From Colwellia sp. E2M01 (lineage in GTDB: Bacteria; Pseudomonadota; Gammaproteobacteria; Enterobacterales; Alteromonadaceae), in NCBI RefSeq assembly GCF_018860585.1, contig NZ_JAHKPR010000029.1:64035-128034 (forward strand): a DNA stretch of 64,000 nt. Direction: 5' to 3'. The notes under the pieces were generated by a model that made no database searches, had not been told where the DNA came from, and worked only from the letters and a program-made list of their open reading frames with translations. Positions 17,347 through 26,367 of this stretch are shown here, piece by piece. Numbering within the stretch: the stretch's first letter is position 1; each line of letters starts with the position of its first letter. The position numbers and the translations under genes were made by a program.

Positions 17347-18579
17347 ATGACCCCTATGAAAAAAACACTAACCATTAACCTTTGCACGAAAATGATAAAG
17401 TGCTCATTATTAGCTCCACTCATATTAGTAACACTGCCTAGCCATGGTGAAAGCTTTACAGCAAGAAGTGCTGGTCAAGGTTTTACAAGTATCAATGCTG
17501 ACTTTACCTCATCATTAAGTAACCCTGCTTTATTAACTAAGTTTGATGAAGATGATGATTTTTTCTTTTCTTTGAACTTAGGTCTTTTAGGCTCAGATAA
17601 GTATAGTGTGCTAGATAGTATTGATGATGTGATCGATGATCTTGATGATTTAGAAGACGATATAAATAACTCCCAATATCCTGACGTGGATGATCTATAC
17701 AATCAAGTTGATGATATTGTTTATACACTTGGAGAAATAGATCAAAAAGTAATAAAAATAGAAGAAGGTATTAACTTTCAAGTTTTGATCCCAAATCAAT
17801 ACTTAAGTTTTGGTTTATTTGCCAATCAATATGGCCGTATTGGTGGCTTAGTCGACTACGTAGAAGAAGATGAACAAATCATGAATGATGCAGTTATGTC
17901 AGGAAGTTTTGACATAGCGGATCTTGACTCTTCAACATTAGCATTAGGTTATTCAATTTCAGAGTTTGGTATTATGGCTGCTTATCCTGTAATTGAGGAT
18001 GAGAGTTATGATTTAAGTATTGGTACAAAATTAAAATATCAACGTATCGATCTTATCTACGCAAACCCAACAATCAATGAGTTTGATGATGATGATTTTG
18101 AAATTACTGACGATGAATACATTACAGACTCTACAGCTACAAACGCCGATTTAGGCTTATATGCAAGTTTTGGTGACAACCGCCAATGGAGTGTTGCTTT
18201 AGTTGCTAACAACCTAATGAAGCAAACAGTTACCCATGAGCTGCAAAATATAAAATTTAACTTAGAAACAAGTGCAATAATAGGCTTAAATTACCAAAAC
18301 GATTGGGTTAGTGTATCTACCGAGCTAGATCTAATGGACAGAGAAGAATTTAAAGTATTAGAGGCTTCAAAATACGCCCGAGTTGGTGCTGAATTCCGTC
18401 TTTATGAACATCTACAACTTCGTGCTGGTTACCGAATGGATTTAAACGATGTTGATGACGATGTATTTACTGCAGGTATAGGTATTTCTCCTTGGGATGT
18501 TTTAGCTATAGATATTGCTGGCTTTGTTGGAGAGAACGACACAGGTGGCGCTGCGTTACAGTTTAGTTTAAAGATATAA
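17347..18579 (+). CDS. TraF-like outer-membrane beta-barrel protein, Asp-rich
   Basis: 410 aa with a signal peptide (cleavage near PSHG-ES) and the start of a barrel domain typical of TraF_2/OmpP1-like proteins: RSAGQGFTSINADFTSSLSNPALL. The C-terminal half has alternating strands (LRAGYRMDLNDVDDDVFTAGIGISPWDVL). Residues about 90-135 are a very acidic helix-like insertion with repeated DD pairs (VIDDLDDLEDDINN), and further Asp clusters occur in loops. The annotation name in this family, conjugal transfer protein TraF, is historical; no transfer genes are nearby. AAAGGAT precedes the ATG. Function unknown; an outer-membrane channel or scaffold is likely. Confidence 0.75.
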   Translation: MTPMKKTLTINLCTKMIKCSLLAPLILVTLPSHGESFTARSAGQGFTSINADFTSSLSNPALLTKFDEDDDFFFSLNLGLLGSDKYSVLDSIDDVIDDLDDLEDDINNSQYPDVDDLYNQVDDIVYTLGEIDQKVIKIEEGINFQVLIPNQYLSFGLFANQYGRIGGLVDYVEEDEQIMNDAVMSGSFDIADLDSSTLALGYSISEFGIMAAYPVIEDESYDLSIGTKLKYQRIDLIYANPTINEFDDDDFEITDDEYITDSTATNADLGLYASFGDNRQWSVALVANNLMKQTVTHELQNIKFNLETSAIIGLNYQNDWVSVSTELDLMDREEFKVLEASKYARVGAEFRLYEHLQLRAGYRMDLNDVDDDVFTAGIGISPWDVLAIDIAGFVGENDTGGAALQFSLKI

Positions 18580-18620
18580 GCAACAAGAGCTTAGGGGCTA
18601 TAGTCTAAGTTATTAAAACT

Positions 18621-18733
18621 AGGCTCTGGGATTTTAAAACCTAGAGCCTAAGTTATTGAGGCTAGGTACTAGGACTTAAACCTAGAGCCTAATACCTACA
18701 ATCTAGAGCCTAATACCTACAATCTAGAGCCTA
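18621..18733. repeat. Short CTAGAGCCTA repeat cluster with 21-bp tandem units
   Basis: Between convergent genes. A 21-bp unit beginning CTAGAGCCTAATACC is repeated exactly at 18682-18702 and 18703-18723, with a third partial copy at 18724-18733. A further CTAGAGCCTA sits at 18641-18650, and the inverted AGGCTCT at 18621-18627 can pair with AGAGCCT at 18643-18649 to form a terminator-like hairpin. The array looks like local duplication of half a terminator hairpin. Confidence 0.75.
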
Positions 18734-18749
18734 TTTCTTGTCTCTAACC

Positions 18750-19916
18750 TTAAATCTCAAAGTAATTAGTAAACACCTTATACAGCTCTGAGCCTTGAGT
18801 TACATTCGCTGAAGCAAAATGCAAAATAGGAATGGCTACTTCTTCCAATGAGACATAATGTAAAGCTTTAGTTGTATTCTCGTCATCTTTACCAAGACGA
18901 CTATCACCGTAAACATCCATTCTCAAAATGCGAGCTAACGGCTCACCTGCTGCAATCGGCTTACCAAAGCCGGCAAGATAATCAACCATACCGCCCATAG
19001 GCGCATAGAAGGTTTTATAATCTTTAAGATGACAAGCATAACGCGTCATTTCTTTTGGCTGATATTCAGCTCCACCAATAACGCCTTTATACTGTAAATA
19101 AGTTAACAGATCTTTCGCGTCACCTTTAGCTACGTCTAAATCAATTTGCTCTTGTGAGCCTAACTCGACTGTGTAGGCTTCTTTATCAAAAATCCCCTGC
19201 CCCATAGTAAACTCTCTACCTGAGTCTGCAAAAGCTTCTTGTAAATACCACCAAGGGCAAAAAATTGCCTCATCCATAGCGCCGCCAAACCCGTTAGGAA
19301 TAAGTAGCGTGTGTTCAATATTAAAGTATTTTGCACTTGCTTGAGAATATTCAGAACAGTACAAGTGTTTACTTGAGATAGGGCCAGTATGTAAATCAAG
19401 TACAATATCGGCTTTATGCGCTAAACGCTGTAATTGATAAGCAATACGTTGTCCTGTTGATAATCCCCAAACAGAAGGCGCTAACTTAGCTTCTATTTCA
19501 TTTGTTAAAAGCTGTGCAAATTTAGCTTCTATCTCATCGTCACTGGCATCAATATATTGTTTTACGAAAGGCTCGATAATACTTTGGTCAAAGTGATACA
19601 TTCTATTCCAGTTTTCACCGGTAATTGGATCAAAACGGCCTAAGGTATATTCACCACTTTTATGGCTATTACCAAGAGGATTAGCGTAAGGTACTAAGGT
19701 AATGTTAGCGTTTAATTGACAATGGGGTAATAATTCAAGCAATTGAAAAATAACCGCATTGCCTTGTACTTCAGCGCCATGCATATTGGCTTGAATATAA
19801 ACATCAGGGCCGGTCTTTTGCTCTTCTGCTACTTTAAATGAAAAAACAGGTACAGTCAGTTTTGTGCCACAGGCCATTTCACCGACAGACATAACTTCTT
19901 TAGTAAAGGTATTCAT
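18750..19916 (-). CDS. Succinylglutamate desuccinylase/aspartoacylase family zinc deacylase
   Basis: 388-aa M14-type metallohydrolase of the AstE/ASPA superfamily, which removes acyl groups from N-acyl amino acids. Zinc ligands H46 and E49 are in NMHGAEVQGN and H176 in DLHTG; the catalytic glutamate is E251 in YTVELGSQ. The C-terminal part (GGMVDYLAGFGKPIAAGEPL) resembles the barrel-like domain of the family. At 388 aa it is longer than E. coli AstE (322), and no other ast genes are adjacent, so arginine degradation is unlikely. It starts 40 bp after a PLP decarboxylase gene, and a DapD-like succinyltransferase lies beyond that, suggesting it deacylates their intermediate. Confidence 0.85.
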   Translation of the reverse strand: MNTFTKEVMSVGEMACGTKLTVPVFSFKVAEEQKTGPDVYIQANMHGAEVQGNAVIFQLLELLPHCQLNANITLVPYANPLGNSHKSGEYTLGRFDPITGENWNRMYHFDQSIIEPFVKQYIDASDDEIEAKFAQLLTNEIEAKLAPSVWGLSTGQRIAYQLQRLAHKADIVLDLHTGPISSKHLYCSEYSQASAKYFNIEHTLLIPNGFGGAMDEAIFCPWWYLQEAFADSGREFTMGQGIFDKEAYTVELGSQEQIDLDVAKGDAKDLLTYLQYKGVIGGAEYQPKEMTRYACHLKDYKTFYAPMGGMVDYLAGFGKPIAAGEPLARILRMDVYGDSRLGKDDENTTKALHYVSLEEVAIPILHFASANVTQGSELYKVFTNYFEI

Positions 19917-19956
19917 TTATTATTTCTCCCTCTTACCTAGATAACTGATTAACGAC

Positions 19957-21204
19957 TTATGCTAAATATGAAGAAGCAGGTTTTGCTGCTCTGACTTCAA
20001 TAAGCTTACCTGCTTGAAAAACATATTCCGCCGCTAATTCATGACATAAGAAAAACGGCATACTTTCGGTAAAGCCATAAGCGCCAGTGTAGCCAAACAC
20101 TAATTGTTCACCAACTTCGACATCAGATGGTAAAGGCAAATGACCTAATTTATCCATACTGGTACACAGCGGACCATGTAGGTCAAAGTTTTCCATCAAA
20201 GTGTTCTGTTCATCAAAATCAGGACGTAAAATGCGAACCGGGAAAGGTTGGTCGGTAATGGCAGGGCGAATAATATGGTTAATACCTGCAGCTAAAACTA
20301 ATTGCTCTTGTCCGTAGTTTACTTTTCTATCAACCACTGGCACAACATAATAACCACATTCGGCCACAGCAAAACGACCTAACTCAAGCCATAACTCTTT
20401 TACGCCAGCTTCGGCTTTAATTACCGCTAAATCTTCAATAATTTTAGACCAAGCTAATGTATTGCCTTCGCCTAAATAATCAATACCTAAACCACCACCT
20501 AAATCGAGTACCTCTAGTGACATACCAATGCTATTAGCTAGCTCAGTTAATGGCGCAACCATTTGTGACCATAATGAAAACATTTTTTCGTTACTTAACA
20601 TATTGCCCCATTGGAAAATATGTAAGCCACATAAATTTAATGCTGGATAATCATCAACATGCACACTCTGCCACTCTGCCACAGATAAACCAAATGGTGT
20701 TAAGCTATTACCACCCAATGGGTTTTTTTCACCTTCATCCCACTGTAATTGCACACGTAATAAAACTTGCGGAGCATTGAGATTACCTGACACAGTTTGT
20801 TGCTCAAGTACTACCTCATTTAACCAATTCAATTGATTTAAACTTTCTACGACAAAGGTATTTACACCTTTTTTAACAAAAGCCGCTAACTGCTTTTTAG
20901 TTTTTGCAGGGCCGGTGTTTAACACTCTACTTGAGTCGATACCTTGCGCTAATACTTGGTTTAATTCACCCGTACTCGCTACATCAAAATTAAAACCTTC
21001 GCTATCTAGCGTTTGAATAATTTTAGACAACGGGTTCGCTTTAACCGCAAACCACAACTTAATCACATCTTGTTGCTGTAATTTAGCCAAATGCGCTTTT
21101 AACGCATCCAAGTTATAAACAAAATACGCTTGCTCATCTTCAGGTGATAGGTGGGCAAGTAAGGCATTTTCAATACTAGTGTCAAACCAAGTAGAAGTTG
21201 TCAT
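19957..21204 (-). CDS. PLP-dependent decarboxylase of the diaminopimelate/ornithine decarboxylase fold (type III)
   Basis: 415 aa. The alanine-racemase-like barrel binds PLP through K55 (WFAVKAN), with FDVASTGEL, the phosphate loop LDLGGGLGIDY and LELGRFAVAECG. The C-terminal domain has C347 in GPLCTSMD. True LysA enzymes have CES here, the Glu helping to bind the distal end of diaminopimelate; Thr at this place, and HIFQWGN instead of the usual HFHIGSQ, point to another substrate. CT(P/S)xD is closer to BtrK-like and exosortase-associated decarboxylases as I recall them. The gene is followed 40 bp on by an AstE-type deacylase. Carboxynorspermidine or ornithine decarboxylase seem less likely. 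Confidence 0.8.
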   Translation of the reverse strand: MTTSTWFDTSIENALLAHLSPEDEQAYFVYNLDALKAHLAKLQQQDVIKLWFAVKANPLSKIIQTLDSEGFNFDVASTGELNQVLAQGIDSSRVLNTGPAKTKKQLAAFVKKGVNTFVVESLNQLNWLNEVVLEQQTVSGNLNAPQVLLRVQLQWDEGEKNPLGGNSLTPFGLSVAEWQSVHVDDYPALNLCGLHIFQWGNMLSNEKMFSLWSQMVAPLTELANSIGMSLEVLDLGGGLGIDYLGEGNTLAWSKIIEDLAVIKAEAGVKELWLELGRFAVAECGYYVVPVVDRKVNYGQEQLVLAAGINHIIRPAITDQPFPVRILRPDFDEQNTLMENFDLHGPLCTSMDKLGHLPLPSDVEVGEQLVFGYTGAYGFTESMPFFLCHELAAEYVFQAGKLIEVRAAKPASSYLA

Positions 21205-21364
21205 GATAGGATTCTTTATATTGTTCGGAATAGGTAAAATAGGTTAGGAATAATATTTAATTCTCTTTCGTTTAAAGTCTTAGAATATCTTTTATATTCT
21301 TAACCAGAAACCGTAAATGAAAGAAAATCTGAGGTAAAGAACATCTAAGTTGTAAAGCTCAAAT

Positions 21365-21598
21365 TAAAGGAAAAAGCACGGAGTTGACGCATGTCAAGAT
21401 TCCGTACATCCTGTACTCCACCTTTCAGGTGTGCAAATTCTTTCCAGAAGAATTTGTGAGTACTTTTGACGCATAAGTTGAGCTCTACAGTAATGATGTA
21501 TCTCCCCCTCAAATATTAATTATTCAACTTTAAGCTGTACGATTCAAGCTAAAGAAAAAAGCACAGAGTTGACGCATGTCAATGAGTACTTTTGACGC
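21365..21598. repeat. Two related repeat copies, one interrupted by a 59-bp palindromic segment
   Basis: Copy 2 (21550-21598) is continuous: a 33-bp block containing TTGACGCATGTCAA, then TGAGTACTTTTGACGC. Copy 1 has the same 33-bp block at 21365-21397 (2 mismatches) and the same TGAGTACTTTTGACGC at 21457-21472, but separated by 59 bp. That 59-bp segment is three short hairpins in a row: GTAC-N5-GTAC (21404-21416), CACCT-ttc-AGGTG (21419-21431) and CAAATTCTT-N5-AAGAATTTG (21434-21456). The layout looks like a small palindromic element inserted into one copy. It fills the 427-bp gap between the dapD-like and decarboxylase genes. Confidence 0.75.
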
Positions 21599-21631
21599 CT
21601 AGATTGAACCTTACAGCGACAAGGAGAATAA

Positions 21632-22381
21632 TTAACGTAAAATTGATTCTAATTCTAAGGCTGCATCACTTTGCTCATCGCGATATTTCACGATTAAAGC
21701 ACAAGCCATGTTTAAACCTTGTGCTTCTGCCCACTCACCTTTAACTGGGCGAGTACCAGGAACAACAATAGCATTTTCTGGAATTTCAGCACCTTTTTCA
21801 CGCATAACTTGATTTACACAATCATATACAGGTACTGATTTAGATAGAGATACGCCTGGCGCTAATACTGCACCTTTTTTCACAACGATACCTTCAACAA
21901 TAACAACACCAGCACTTAAGAAAGCGTTATCTTCAATGATTACTGGGCTAGCGCCAATTGGCTCTAACACGCCACCAATTTGCACAGCAGCAGAAACATG
22001 AACATTTTTACCAATTTGTGCACATGAACCAACTAACGCGTGACTATCAACCATAGTACCGCTATCAACAAAAGCACCAACATTGATGTATGCTGGAGGC
22101 ATAATAATAACGCCCTTAGCAACGTGAGCACCTGCACGTACTGATGAACCACCCGGCACTAAACGAACACCGTCTTCTGGGGTAAATTGACGAGCAGGTA
22201 AGTTATGCTTATCAACAAAACCTAAGTAGTTATCGCCAAAAGAGATATTTTCGCCTGCTTTAAATGCCGCTAAAATGCCTTGCTTTACTTCAATGTTTGC
22301 ATGCCAGTTGCCTGCTTCGTCTTGATTTGCTGCACGTAAAGTACCTGCTTCTAACTGCGCTAAAGTGTCTTGCCAGCTCAT
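21632..22381 (-). CDS. dapD: Tetrahydrodipicolinate N-succinyltransferase-type acyltransferase (DapD family, short)
   Basis: 249-aa left-handed beta-helix acyltransferase. GTMVDSHALVGSCAQIGKNV and IGGVLEPIGASPVIIED are DapD signatures, and the C-terminus LNMACALIVK matches the family. E. coli DapD is 274 aa; this one lacks part of the N-terminal helical domain, and the start is well fixed by a CGGAGTAA Shine-Dalgarno 7 nt before the ATG. DapD transfers succinyl from succinyl-CoA to tetrahydrodipicolinate in lysine/diaminopimelate synthesis. Followed on the same strand by a LysA-like decarboxylase and an AstE-type deacylase, it could serve a parallel pathway rather than, or in addition to, lysine synthesis. 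Confidence 0.85.
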   Translation of the reverse strand: MSWQDTLAQLEAGTLRAANQDEAGNWHANIEVKQGILAAFKAGENISFGDNYLGFVDKHNLPARQFTPEDGVRLVPGGSSVRAGAHVAKGVIIMPPAYINVGAFVDSGTMVDSHALVGSCAQIGKNVHVSAAVQIGGVLEPIGASPVIIEDNAFLSAGVVIVEGIVVKKGAVLAPGVSLSKSVPVYDCVNQVMREKGAEIPENAIVVPGTRPVKGEWAEAQGLNMACALIVKYRDEQSDAALELESILR

Positions 22382-22721
22382 TTATTACTCCGATTATCTG
22401 AAAATTGTAAAGATTGATAGTAAGATTAACCAACCAGCAACCCTTCGCTACTCGATTGATTAAACTAGATATTTTGTGTGAAGCTAAGGCTATTATCAAA
22501 ATAGCTTATGTTTACCCTAGGGAAAACATAATAACTAGATTTAAAAGCGCTGAAACTCACTACCTATTAGTATGATTTAATAGGAATTAAGGACGGGCGC
22601 TATTTAACCATTTTTTTGACTTAGGCACAATTAACTTAAGGTAAATAAGCCTATTCGCTTATACTTATTTACCGTAGAATATAACCTTTATTTTTCGACT
22701 GATCACAACTACGTACCTCTT
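22382..22721. other. Divergent intergenic region dapD-like / rsmC with two dyads
   Basis: 340 bp between divergent genes. A 26-bp dyad centred on CCCTAGGG (22506-22531; only one mismatched base pair, A22514/A22523) lies 125-150 bp upstream of the dapD-like start. A second inverted repeat, GGTAAATAAG (22640-22649) with CTTATTTACC (22664-22673), lies about 50 bp upstream of rsmC and next to a TAGAAT -10-like element. Either could be an operator; I know no regulator for them. Confidence 0.6.
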
Positions 22722-23774
22722 ATGTCTTTATCAAACCCTAGCCAACTGTTATTACGAAATAGTGAATTACTTAACTCACAAACACCTTTATTCATTAATT
22801 TATCTGAAGATGGTTTTATCAATGCTTATATTGAGTTACACAGTCCGCAAAACATTCATTGCTTTAATAACAACTTTATTGACTACCAAGCGATAAAGCA
22901 CAAACACAGCGATAAAGTAACCACGACATTTGCCAGTAATTATCAAACAGATATTTGCCATGACTTGGTAATAATTGCCTTTCCGAAGAGTAAAGCAGAG
23001 CTTAACTTTACCCTGGCAATGATTGCTCATTGTGTAGACAAAAATACAAAAATATTGTTAGTGGGCGAGAAAAAAGGCGGTATTCAATCCGCAGAAAAAT
23101 TAACGAAAGACATATTACTATGCTGTCGAAAAGAAGATGCTGCTCGTCACTGTATGCTTTATGTAGGGTTATTTAAACCAGAAAAGTTAACTGAAACCTT
23201 TAATCTACAAGATTGGTTTAAACAATATCAAATCACAGTTGCAGGTATTGAGTTGAAAATAGCTTCATTACCAGGTGTTTTCAGCCAACAAAAACTTGAT
23301 GTGGGTACTGAATTATTACTGAATAATTTATCCGATAATATGACAGACAAAGTACTTGATTTTGGTTGTGGGGCTGGCGTTATAAGTTGTTTTGTTGGCA
23401 AGAGGTTTCCCAACACCAAGTTATCATTACTTGACGTTAGCGCTTTAGCATTAACTTCCGCACAAGAAAGCTTAAAGCTAAATAACTTAACAGGTGAAGT
23501 ATTTGCCTCTAATAGCTTGTCTACTGTTAACGAACAGTATCAGCATGTTGTGTCAAACCCTCCTTTCCATCAAGGACTTAAAACCCACTATCAAGCCAGT
23601 GAAGACTTTTTGATGGGCATAAAAAAACAAATGAATAAATCTGCTTCAATTACTATTGTAGCTAATAGTTTTCTGCGTTATCAGCCAATTATGCAAGCCC
23701 ATATAGGCAATACCCACATTATCGCCAAAGATAAAGGGTTTACTATTTACCAAGCTCAGCTATTATCAAAGTAA
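22722..23774 (+). CDS. rsmC: 16S rRNA (guanine1207-N2)-methyltransferase RsmC
   Basis: Methylates G1207 of 16S rRNA in the small subunit. The 350 residues form the usual duplicated architecture: a degenerate N-terminal methyltransferase domain and a catalytic C-terminal domain with the SAM motif D213-F-G-C-G-A-G and the N279-P-P-F-H-Q-G active site that marks amino-group methyltransferases. Length equals E. coli RsmC (343). No strong Shine-Dalgarno is visible before the ATG. The sensor kinase gene begins only about 23 bp downstream on the same strand, so the two may be co-transcribed. Confidence 0.93.
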   Translation: MSLSNPSQLLLRNSELLNSQTPLFINLSEDGFINAYIELHSPQNIHCFNNNFIDYQAIKHKHSDKVTTTFASNYQTDICHDLVIIAFPKSKAELNFTLAMIAHCVDKNTKILLVGEKKGGIQSAEKLTKDILLCCRKEDAARHCMLYVGLFKPEKLTETFNLQDWFKQYQITVAGIELKIASLPGVFSQQKLDVGTELLLNNLSDNMTDKVLDFGCGAGVISCFVGKRFPNTKLSLLDVSALALTSAQESLKLNNLTGEVFASNSLSTVNEQYQHVVSNPPFHQGLKTHYQASEDFLMGIKKQMNKSASITIVANSFLRYQPIMQAHIGNTHIIAKDKGFTIYQAQLLSK

Positions 23775-23797
23775 TAAAAATAAACATATTGAGCATC

Positions 23798-25423
23798 ATG
23801 AGAAGATCTGAACATAGTGTTTCTCTTCATAATCGTTTAGTACGAAGTATTATGGCTTTAACGACAATAATCATATTAACTGCTTCTGCTGCTATTTTTT
23901 ATATGGTTGATAAACAAGGCACTCATATTATTGCCGATGATACACACGCATGGGCAAATCTACTGGCTAGCAATAGTGCTCAATATTTACATAGCGATAA
24001 CGGCCAAGTTAAATTAAAAAATCAATTAAAAAAGCTCGTAACTACTCCGTTAATTAACCACATTCATGTATACCGTATTAACCAAGACGAAAGCATTGAG
24101 TACTTTAGTAGTTACAATCGCAACCATAACTTTCCGCCAATCAGAGATAGAATTTCAGACATTTCAAGGTTAAGTAGCATTCAACATTATACTAACCATC
24201 TAGAGCTTATTGTAAACATCACTCAAGCTCAAAAGACTATCGGCTATTTATTCATTCAAACAAGTCTGCTTGAAAAACAGACTTTCCTTAACCGACTGGT
24301 TTATGTGATGTTGGTTTTTTTCTTATTCGCTCTCATTCTTTCTTTTTATGTTGCCCGATCATTATTCAATAATATAAACCAACCCATTGATGGTATTATT
24401 GATGAATTAGCGCAAATATCCCGTAGTCGAAACTATCAAACACAATTAACTCAACTGCCTTTCAAAGAGCTTGATACATTAACTGTAAATATTAATGTAT
24501 TACTACTTCGTGTAGAAAAGCATATTAATAGCTTAATTGAAGAGCATCAGCATACACAAGCCAAAAATCAAGCATTAGAAAACCGCTTAAGTGCCAGAAC
24601 AGATGCGCTAAAAGAGTCTAACCAAGAATTATTATCTACTTTGGAAAAATTACATGAATTTCAGGGGCAGTTAGTAGAAACAGAAAAAATGGCCTCGCTA
24701 GGAGATATGGTTGCTGGTATCGCTCATGAGGTGAATACACCGATAGGCCTAGGTGTTACCGCCTCAAGTTTATTAGCAGATAATTTAGCTGAAATAAAAG
24801 CAGCATTTGAAAATAAAACACTACGTTCAAGTCAGTTGAAAAAATTTCTAAATGATGGTGATGAAAACATAGCACTTACCCTACGAAATTTAGAACGCGC
24901 TGCACATTTAATTTCCAGCTTTAAAAAAGTCGCCGTTGATCAATCAAGTGCAGAAAGTAGAAATTTCAATGTACGCGATTTAATTGATGAAGTACTACTT
25001 ACTCTCTCTGCTAAGATAGAAACTGCAAATATTGAAGTTGCAATTGATTGTCCAGAAGATTTATTGATCACGAGTAAACCAGGGCCTATTAATCAAATTC
25101 TAATAAATCTTATTCTTAATTCTTTGTTTCACGGTTTTGATGGACGAGAAAGTGGCCACATTACCATAAATATTATAAACTTAAGTGGTCAGTTGCACAT
25201 TAACTACCGCGATGACGGTGTGGGCATAGATAACGCAATGAAAATAAAAATATTTGACCCCTTTACCACAACTAAACGAGGTTCTGGTGGGAGCGGATTA
25301 GGTATGCATTTAGTCTATAATTTAGTCACTCAAGCATTAGCCGGGCATATTGCGCTTGAAGATGACCATACTCCTGGTGTAAGTTTTGATATCTCTTTTC
25401 CTGTAGCGTTAGCTGCAGGTTAA
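23798..25423 (+). CDS. Membrane sensor histidine kinase (HAMP, HisKA, HATPase)
   Basis: About 541 aa. Membrane helices at about residues 20-40 and 165-190 enclose a 125-residue periplasmic sensor domain. HAMP and a coiled coil follow, then H310 in AGIAHEVNTPIG, and an ATPase domain with NLILNSLFHGF, DDGVGID and GGSGLGMHL. The AHEVNTPIG form of the H-box is that of NtrB/DctB-like kinases. There is no receiver or HPt domain. Its neighbours are arcA and an HPt gene, but arcA normally receives phosphate from an HPt, so a direct link is not proven. The frame opens at TTG 23789; ATG 23798 is the more likely start. Confidence 0.88.
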   Translation: MRRSEHSVSLHNRLVRSIMALTTIIILTASAAIFYMVDKQGTHIIADDTHAWANLLASNSAQYLHSDNGQVKLKNQLKKLVTTPLINHIHVYRINQDESIEYFSSYNRNHNFPPIRDRISDISRLSSIQHYTNHLELIVNITQAQKTIGYLFIQTSLLEKQTFLNRLVYVMLVFFLFALILSFYVARSLFNNINQPIDGIIDELAQISRSRNYQTQLTQLPFKELDTLTVNINVLLLRVEKHINSLIEEHQHTQAKNQALENRLSARTDALKESNQELLSTLEKLHEFQGQLVETEKMASLGDMVAGIAHEVNTPIGLGVTASSLLADNLAEIKAAFENKTLRSSQLKKFLNDGDENIALTLRNLERAAHLISSFKKVAVDQSSAESRNFNVRDLIDEVLLTLSAKIETANIEVAIDCPEDLLITSKPGPINQILINLILNSLFHGFDGRESGHITINIINLSGQLHINYRDDGVGIDNAMKIKIFDPFTTTKRGSGGSGLGMHLVYNLVTQALAGHIALEDDHTPGVSFDISFPVALAAG

Positions 25424-25629
25424 TGAAATAAAGTCGCTTATAAATTGTTTTTTCAATACCACTTGACTAAAATAGTTAAATAATTGTAAATAGATAGTTC
25501 ATTTTATACTCTTTCTTATATTAAGTAATTAAGCATTAGACGTAGAAGTATTAAACGTATAAACATTATTCTATAGAAATATTAATCATAAAAATATCAA
25601 TAGCCATTAAAAATTAGGTAAATTCCAAT

Positions 25630-26337
25630 ATGCAAACTTATCAGGTCTTAGTTGTCGAAGATGAAGACGTTACCCGCTTTAATTTACGCAGTTTATTTGA
25701 AGCTGAAGGGTACGAGGTTTTCGAAGCCATAGATGGCGAAAGTATGGCTGAGCAGCTTAAGAAAAACGCTATCAACCTTGTCATTATGGATATTAATTTA
25801 CCAGGTAAAAATGGCTTATTATTAGCGCGAGAGTTAACTGTAAACAAAGACTTGGGGTTAATATTCTTAACAGGGCGAGACAGTGATATTGATAAAATTC
25901 TCGGTTTAGAAATTGGTGCTGACGACTACCTAACCAAACCATTTAACCCGCGTGAGCTGACCATACGCGCTCGTAATATTTTAACGAGAATTGGGCAGCC
26001 AGCAGCTGAAACAGAACAAGTACAAAGTGTTATCACTTTTAATCAGTGGTCTTTAGATTCTAACTCTCGCCAAATGACTAGCCCAGAAGGTGAAGTAATT
26101 GCTATTCCTCGCGGCGAATACAGAGCATTGAGTTTATTGATAAAAAATGTCGGTAAAATTATTACTCGCCAAGAGCTTATAAAGGAAATGACGGGGAGAG
26201 ATTTACGCGAAAATGACAGAACTGTCGATGTAACAATTAGACGATTACGCAAGCATTTTGAATTAAATGATAATACACCTGAACTTATCAATACTATTCA
26301 TGGTGAAGGTTATCGTTTTGTTGGCACACTTGATTAA
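25630..26337 (+). CDS. arcA: Response regulator ArcA
   Basis: OmpR-family regulator of aerobic/anaerobic respiration genes. 235 aa. The receiver domain is nearly identical in pattern to E. coli ArcA ([19 protein letters not shown]; phosphoacceptor D54; [25 protein letters not shown]), and the winged-helix domain ends [18 protein letters not shown] and IHGEGYRF, also as in ArcA. No ArcB is next to it; instead an HPt-only protein is encoded convergently 190 bp downstream, and a non-hybrid kinase upstream. The 205-bp leader is AT-rich. A long shared terminator follows. Confidence 0.95.
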   Translation: MQTYQVLVVEDEDVTRFNLRSLFEAEGYEVFEAIDGESMAEQLKKNAINLVIMDINLPGKNGLLLARELTVNKDLGLIFLTGRDSDIDKILGLEIGADDYLTKPFNPRELTIRARNILTRIGQPAAETEQVQSVITFNQWSLDSNSRQMTSPEGEVIAIPRGEYRALSLLIKNVGKIITRQELIKEMTGRDLRENDRTVDVTIRRLRKHFELNDNTPELINTIHGEGYRFVGTLD

Positions 26338-26367
26338 GTATTGATAAAACTCAATTAAAAAGCCATT

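Noticed and set aside
17475..17728. Two Ser- or His-rich minus-strand frames opposite the TraF-like gene
   Set aside because: They are complements of the Asp-rich coding stretch on the plus strand.
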